8,749 nucleotides of DNA from Clostridia bacterium (GTDB lineage Bacteria; Bacillota_A; Clostridia; Oscillospirales; CAG-272). Both the position numbers and the translations under genes were made by a program. Positions 5,914 to 8,749 of this stretch are shown piece after piece; the first letter of the stretch is position 1; each line of letters begins with the position of its first letter. The DNA lies in NCBI GenBank assembly GCA_017408625.1, contig JAFQUG010000113.1, positions 1-8,749 on the forward strand, written 5' to 3'. A model generated the notes under the pieces. That model was not told where the DNA came from and ran no database searches. It saw only the letters and a list, made by a program, of their open reading frames with translations.

Positions 5914-6411
5914 TTAACTTCCCGATCCTACGCCCGGCACGATCACAGTGACAGGTACAGTCGGTGCACTCTCTGAAATCTGATCCGCATTTGCATCCTT
6001 GGCTCCCCACGTACTACCGTCAGCATACTCCACGTATATGACGTACAACTCAAGCGAATACGCGACTTGCTGTTTCACCGTAACCGATTCGGTCACACTC
6101 TTTTGGGCAGGGATCGGAAAATTTTCGCAAGGCTGCATGAAAATCCGTCCGGTATCTCCGCCAATCGGATTTCCTTGCTTGTTCAGTAGCACTGCAAAAA
6201 ATTTCACCGCTATGATCTCTTTCTCGGTCTTGTTGGTAATATCCAGCTTTACGTCCAACCAATCCAATTCGCTTTTCTGAACCTCGGCCACCGCAGTGAC
6301 CCCACAATCTCCTGCAAACCAATCATCGGGGGAATCGTTTCTCTCATCGCATCCTGCAAAACAAAACGGCAATACGAGTATCAAAGATAAAAGAATCGCT
6401 GATTTTTTCAT
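5914..6411 (-). CDS. Small lipoprotein with a single Ig-like/beta-sandwich domain (DUF5780 or FxLYD-like)
   Basis: The 165-residue product has a lipoprotein signal peptide (MKKSAILLSLILVLPFCFAG, then Cys21; lipobox FAGC, with an unusual but tolerated Phe at -3). After a short acidic spacer, residues about 36-138 form one predicted beta-sandwich: GVTAVAEVQ, LDVKLDITNKTEKEIIAVKFFAVLLNKQG (two strands with an N-K-T turn), IPAQKSVTESV, then YVIYVEYADGSTWG. The order of nucleus strand, 'a-V-k-F-x-v', 'i-p-a-q/g-k-s' and 'V-x-y-x-D-G-x-x-W' resembles DUF5780 or FxLYD extracellular domains of Clostridia; this is from memory, not a search. The tail is Pro/Val/Ser rich. Start: ATG at 6411 with AAAGGGAGA at 6416-6424. 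A longer open frame continues upstream but lacks these signals. It has its own promoter and no obvious functional partner. Confidence 0.85.
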   Translation of the reverse strand: MKKSAILLSLILVLPFCFAGCDERNDSPDDWFAGDCGVTAVAEVQKSELDWLDVKLDITNKTEKEIIAVKFFAVLLNKQGNPIGGDTGRIFMQPCENFPIPAQKSVTESVTVKQQVAYSLELYVIYVEYADGSTWGAKDANADQISESAPTVPVTVIVPGVGSGS

Positions 6412-6445
6412 ATCGTCTCCCTTTCTTGATTTATTTTCCGTTTTC

Positions 6446-6474
6446 ATGATACCATAAAACACCCGTTTTGTCAA
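6446..6474 (-). promoter_or_regulatory. Sigma-A promoter of the small lipoprotein gene
   Basis: Read on the minus strand, TTGACA (6474-6469) and TATCAT (6451-6446) are separated by 17 nt; the -35 is exact and the -10 matches at five of six positions. It lies between the terminator at 6501-6528 and the start codon at 6411. Confidence 0.85.
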
Positions 6475-6500
6475 GTTCAAGGAATTTGCAGAGATATATA

Positions 6501-6528
6501 AGAAAAGCCGCCGAAAGGCGGCTTTTCT
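6501..6528 (-). terminator. Intrinsic terminator of the acyl-CoA synthetase gene
   Basis: A perfect 12-bp stem, AGAAAAGCCGCC (6501-6512) with GGCGGCTTTTCT (6517-6528), carries a 4-nt loop. It lies 22 bases past the stop codon of the acyl-CoA synthetase and is GC-rich at the tip. The U-run (CUUUUCU) is part of the stem, so it should work in both directions. Confidence 0.9.
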
Positions 6529-6550
6529 ACTATTATTCTGCATTCTGCAT

Positions 6551-8263
6551 TTATTTAACCAGGTGTCTCTTGATCTTCTTGGAAGTGGTCTTTTCAAACT
6601 CAGTCTTGCGCAGCTCGATACGGCTGACCTGCTTGAAGCTGGGCAGCTCGCGGTTGATGGCGCGAATGGATGCAAGGATGGTGGCCTTGACGTTTTCGTC
6701 CGAGTTATCCTTTTCAAACTTATCGTAGTTGGGGTAAACAACTGCCACAAGCGCGGTGGGCGAATTCTCATCCGGCTTTCTGCCAACCACCACGCACTCC
6801 GCAATGGTGTCCAGAGCACCCAGATACTCCTCGATCTCCTCGGGGAATACGTTTTTGCCGTTGTCCAGCACGATGACCGACTTGCATCTGCCCGTGATAT
6901 AATAGTATCCCTTGTCGTCGCGATAACCTACGTCACCTGTGCGGAACCAGCCGTCCTCGGTAAACACAGCCTCGTTTGCCTCGGGATTTTCATAATAACC
7001 CAGCATGACGTTGGCGCCCTTGACCTGAATCTCACCCTCGCGGTATCCCTTGTCGTTTCTGCCGTAGCCTGCGGTATCCAAGCGCAGATTGCAGCAAGCA
7101 ACCGGCTTGCCGATCGAGCCGGGACGGGGCGCAAAGAAGGGGTTAAGCGTGGTCAGAGGCGAGCATTCGGTAATCCCGCAGCCCTCGTAGACCGTAATGC
7201 CAAAGCTGTCAAAGGTCTTGATCAGCGCGGGATTGAGCTTTGCACCGCCGCAGATGATAACGCGCAAATTGCCTCCAAACGCCTTATGCACGTCAGAGAA
7301 CAGCTTGCGGCGCATATCTACGCCCGTCTTGCGCATGGCGTCGGATGCCTTGATGGCCGAGCGCAGCGTCTTGGCCTTTCCCTTCTTCTCTGCCTCTGCC
7401 CAAACCTTCTTTTCCATGGTGTCAAGGAACAGGGGCACCAGCGTCATCACGGTGGGCTTGAAGCGGTTCATATTCTTGACCACGTGGCGCAGCTTATCAT
7501 TGATGCAGATGGTCATGCCCAAAAGCAGCTCTGCCTGCAAGCACATCAACTCATAGGTATGGTGCACGGGCAGCACGCTCAGCGAAACGTCGTCCGGCGT
7601 GATGTTGATATACTGCATCGCAGCATTCACGGTTGCATAAATGTTTTGCTGGCTGAGCATGACGCACTTGGAGGATCCCGTTGTACCCGAGGTAAACAGC
7701 ATCTCCGCCAGCTTTGCGCGATCCGCAATGCGAGGCAGGTTCCAGCCCGCGCGTACGCTTGCCGCGCCCATGCGCTGCACCTTTTCATAAGAGGTCACCT
7801 TTTGATGGTCACCTCTCTCGGGCACCATGGGAATGTAGTGCTTGAGCGAGGGGTGATTTTCCATCGCACCGTCAAATTTTCCGTTGAACGACTCACCGTA
7901 TATGACCGCCTCGGCATCCACAGACGCAATAAATTGCTCGATCTGATCCTGCGCGACCTCTTTATCCATGGGAATGATCACACTGTCCAACACAAGTACT
8001 GCAACGTATGCGGTCAACCACCGAGGACTGTTCTCGCCGATCAGTGCAATTCTCTTTCCCTTCAATCCAAGCGCGTCAAGGCCTGCAGCCATGTCCAGGA
8101 TATTGTCACAAAACGCCTTATAGGACATGTCCTTGACCTTGCCTCCCTCAATGTAGCGCAATGCGATCTTGTCGCCATGCCCGCGCATGGCAGCGTACAG
8201 ATCGGATGCATCCCAGATCTGCGGGCAATACGTGCTTGCTGCGGGGGTTGTATTCTTCTTCAT
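6551..8263 (-). CDS. AMP-dependent long-chain acyl-CoA synthetase family protein (FadD/FAA1-like)
   Basis: A member of the ANL adenylating superfamily that activates a carboxylate, probably a fatty acid, with ATP and then CoA. The product has 570 residues. The phosphate-binding loop is LFTSGTTGSSK (189-199); HHTYE follows the usual family position (234-238). The A5 motif is YEGCGITE (359-366), WFRTGD lies at 439-444, and the hinge/A8 region ITGRCKSVIVLDNGKNVFPEE spans about 456-475. The C-terminal catalytic lysine is K563 in KTTSKKIKR. Two positions deviate from textbook motifs: Ser replaces the usual Pro in the P-loop, and Lys replaces Gly before the catalytic Lys. Substrate chain length cannot be read from the sequence. 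Start: ATG 8263 with AAAGAGG 10 nt upstream; ATGs at 8272 and 8314 are worse placed. Expression is probably controlled at the flanking operator-like sites. Confidence 0.92.
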   Translation of the reverse strand: MKKNTTPAASTYCPQIWDASDLYAAMRGHGDKIALRYIEGGKVKDMSYKAFCDNILDMAAGLDALGLKGKRIALIGENSPRWLTAYVAVLVLDSVIIPMDKEVAQDQIEQFIASVDAEAVIYGESFNGKFDGAMENHPSLKHYIPMVPERGDHQKVTSYEKVQRMGAASVRAGWNLPRIADRAKLAEMLFTSGTTGSSKCVMLSQQNIYATVNAAMQYINITPDDVSLSVLPVHHTYELMCLQAELLLGMTICINDKLRHVVKNMNRFKPTVMTLVPLFLDTMEKKVWAEAEKKGKAKTLRSAIKASDAMRKTGVDMRRKLFSDVHKAFGGNLRVIICGGAKLNPALIKTFDSFGITVYEGCGITECSPLTTLNPFFAPRPGSIGKPVACCNLRLDTAGYGRNDKGYREGEIQVKGANVMLGYYENPEANEAVFTEDGWFRTGDVGYRDDKGYYYITGRCKSVIVLDNGKNVFPEEIEEYLGALDTIAECVVVGRKPDENSPTALVAVVYPNYDKFEKDNSDENVKATILASIRAINRELPSFKQVSRIELRKTEFEKTTSKKIKRHLVK

Positions 8264-8273
8264 TTGATTCATA

Positions 8274-8280
8274 CCTCTTT
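8274..8280 (-). promoter_or_regulatory. Ribosome binding site that decides the acyl-CoA synthetase start
   Basis: On the minus strand AAAGAGG ends 10 nt before ATG 8263. It leaves only 1 nt before the alternative ATG at 8272 and lies downstream of the one at 8314, favouring 8263. Confidence 0.65.
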
Positions 8281-8292
8281 TTTGAATGATGC

Positions 8293-8309
8293 TTTGCGAA
8301 ATTCGCCAA
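8293..8309. promoter_or_regulatory. Imperfect palindrome in the acyl-CoA synthetase leader
   Basis: GCGAA (8296-8300) and TTCGC (8302-8306) form a perfect dyad about one central base, extended by two further matching pairs outside one mismatch. It lies in the 5' untranslated leader between +1 and the ribosome binding site. It is either a DNA operator or chance; the one-base loop rules out an RNA hairpin of the full arm. Confidence 0.4.
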
Positions 8310-8312
8310 ACC

Positions 8313-8330
8313 ATGTTACATTTGTTACGT
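8313..8330. promoter_or_regulatory. Operator-like site O1 over the acyl-CoA synthetase transcription start
   Basis: ATGTTACATTTGTTACGT is built on the dyad GTnACA-nn-TGTnAC (8315-8328). It abuts the -10 hexamer and covers the expected +1 (about 8326), a typical repressor position. It matches O2 at 15 of 18 bases. Confidence 0.6.
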
Positions 8331-8332
8331 AC

Positions 8333-8361
8333 ATTATACGAATGCGGGAGATTTTTGTCAA
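8333..8361 (-). promoter_or_regulatory. Perfect sigma-A promoter of the acyl-CoA synthetase gene
   Basis: On the minus strand TTGACA (8361-8356) and TATAAT (8338-8333) are separated by 17 nt, exact consensus. The predicted start near 8326 gives a leader of about 63 nt. A promoter this strong usually needs repression, consistent with the adjacent O1 and O2 sites. Confidence 0.9.
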
Positions 8362-8397
8362 GGCAAAGTCAAGTTTGTTCACAATTCCATGCAGATA

Positions 8398-8415
8398 ATG
8401 TTACAATTGTCACGA
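8398..8415. promoter_or_regulatory. Operator-like site O2 upstream of the acyl-CoA synthetase promoter
   Basis: ATGTTACAATTGTCACGA is a second copy of the O1 sequence 85 bp away. It starts 37 bp upstream of the -35 and contains the central palindrome ACAATTGT. It overlaps a further 13-bp palindrome (8410-8422). Confidence 0.6.
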
Positions 8416-8422
8416 TTCGTGA
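8410..8422. promoter_or_regulatory. 13-bp palindrome next to O2
   Basis: TCACGATTCGTGA is a perfect dyad about a central T. It shares TCACGA with the right half of O2, so it may be a second overlapping binding site or an extension of the same one. Confidence 0.4.
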
Positions 8423-8537
8423 TACACTTTTGGCATTTTCATCACAGTATAGCCGAAAAAAATTGCTTTTCTTTTTAGTTTTGTCAGACTTTTGTGAAAA
8501 CATGAAAGAAAGATGTTTCCATCCTTTTCTCTTACTA

Positions 8538-8566
8538 TTGCAATTGCAACACTTATATGCTATAAT
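8538..8566 (+). promoter_or_regulatory. Promoter of the rightmost lipoprotein gene, with a palindrome over its -35
   Basis: TGCTATAAT (8558-8566) is an extended -10 with an exact TATAAT. A -35-like TTGCAA (8538-8543, four of six matches) lies 17 nt upstream. The -35 is part of the perfect 12-bp palindrome TTGCAATTGCAA (8538-8549), which could be an operator. A second TATAAT (8570-8575) is close downstream. The leader to ATG 8619 is about 46 nt. Confidence 0.7.
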
Positions 8567-8618
8567 AACTATAATAAAATATAACCATGCATCAAATCTT
8601 TCAAGCTGGAGGTTTTCT

Positions 8619-8749
8619 ATGAGACTGATCAAACTCGCAGCACTGATGCTTTGCTTCATCATGCTGCTTTCCACGGTTGCTTGCCAACCGGCCCCCCCCG
8701 GTCCCGACACAGAATCAAACCCCGAGCAAACCCCACCTGAGGAATCGAC
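8619..8749 (+). CDS. Lipoprotein, N-terminal part (right edge truncated)
   Basis: Forty-three complete codons lie in the window before it runs off the right edge. The product begins MRLIKLAALMLCFIMLLSTV and has a lipobox TVAC with Cys22 as the expected lipidated residue. A Pro/Glu/Thr-rich linker follows (QPAPPGPDTESNPEQTPPEE), as in many clostridial lipoproteins including solute-binding proteins. The function cannot be told because the mature domain is outside the window. Start: ATG 8619 with GGAGG at 8608-8612, 6 nt upstream, and an extended -10 promoter further up. Codons 25-27 contain a run of eight C bases (8692-8699), directly after the lipobox. A one-base change there would shift the frame. 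Confidence 0.8.
   Translation, partial: MRLIKLAALMLCFIMLLSTVACQPAPPGPDTESNPEQTPPEES

Larger units (their letters stand above)
8264..8618. promoter_or_regulatory. Divergent regulatory intergenic region
   Basis: This 355-bp gap separates the minus-strand acyl-CoA synthetase from a plus-strand lipoprotein gene. It contains one promoter in each direction, a pair of matching operator-like sites, and three additional palindromes (8293-8309, 8410-8422, 8538-8549). The central AT-rich part (about 8428-8535) shows only a weak imperfect inverted repeat, GAAAACAT (8496-8503) with ATGTTTCC (8513-8520), and no gene. No RNA gene or riboswitch is recognisable. Confidence 0.75.

Noticed and set aside
6535..6548. 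Tandem ATTCTGC duplication after the acyl-CoA synthetase stop
   Set aside because: Only two 7-bp copies with no wider structure; probably chance.
6412..6819. N-terminal extension of the small lipoprotein open frame
   Set aside because: The extension crosses a promoter, a terminator and the 3' end of the acyl-CoA synthetase. The start at 6411 has a ribosome binding site and a lipoprotein signal peptide.
8283..8289. TGAATGA, resembling a half site of the B. subtilis fatty-acid regulator FadR
   Set aside because: The second inverted half is absent, so a seven-base match near a fatty-acid gene is not enough.
6563..8398. 611-codon open frame on the plus strand
   Set aside because: It lies antisense to the acyl-CoA synthetase, whose motifs are unmistakable. 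The plus-strand translation has no recognisable domain and results from codon bias of the true gene.
8496..8520. Imperfect inverted repeat GAAAACAT / ATGTTTCC
   Set aside because: Only 8 bp with a mismatch and a 9-nt loop in AT-rich DNA; expected by chance.
8369..8710. 113-codon minus-strand open frame across the divergent promoter region
   Set aside because: It covers both promoters and the start of the plus-strand lipoprotein, and its translation looks random.

Overview
The window looks like chromosomal DNA from an uncultured, low-GC-lineage Gram-positive (Bacillota, most likely class Clostridia). The evidence is strong AGGAGG-type ribosome binding sites, consensus sigma-A promoters with 17-nt spacers, and a conserved Firmicutes gene block (scpA-scpB, a YtfI-like gene, ytfJ/gerW, a D,D-carboxypeptidase, rluB). 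The YtfJ homologue suggests an endospore-forming ancestry but does not prove sporulation. I see no rRNA, tRNA, CRISPR array, transposase or phage gene.

Positions 1-4828 (plus strand) form one tightly packed, probably co-transcribed block: the 3' end of scpA, scpB (4-nt overlap), a 161-bp run of small hairpins, a DUF2953 membrane protein, ytfJ, a secreted penicillin-binding-type carboxypeptidase, rluB (4-nt overlap) and a 131-codon cysteine-rich orphan (8-nt overlap). Themes are chromosome condensation (ScpAB with SMC), envelope/spore biology (DUF2953, YtfJ, carboxypeptidase) and ribosome maturation (RluB). The hairpin run between scpB and the DUF2953 gene is the main break in this compact block and the most unusual structure in the window.

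Positions 4829-5760 hold a separately transcribed gene with a perfect sigma-A promoter. It encodes a secreted, wall- or membrane-anchored protein with a threonine/glutamate-rich linker and a Gly-Cys-Gly plus transmembrane C-terminus. Between it and the convergent next gene lies a 137-bp nested inverted repeat that contains a bidirectional terminator.

Positions 5914-8263 (minus strand) carry a small lipoprotein gene with its own promoter and, upstream of it, an acyl-CoA synthetase gene ending at a clean terminator. The acyl-CoA synthetase promoter is perfect consensus. It is bracketed by two near-identical 18-bp partly palindromic sites 85 bp apart, which look like operators for an unknown regulator.

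Positions 8264-8618 form a divergent regulatory intergenic region. From 8619 to the right edge is the start of another lipoprotein gene with an eight-C tract directly after the lipobox.
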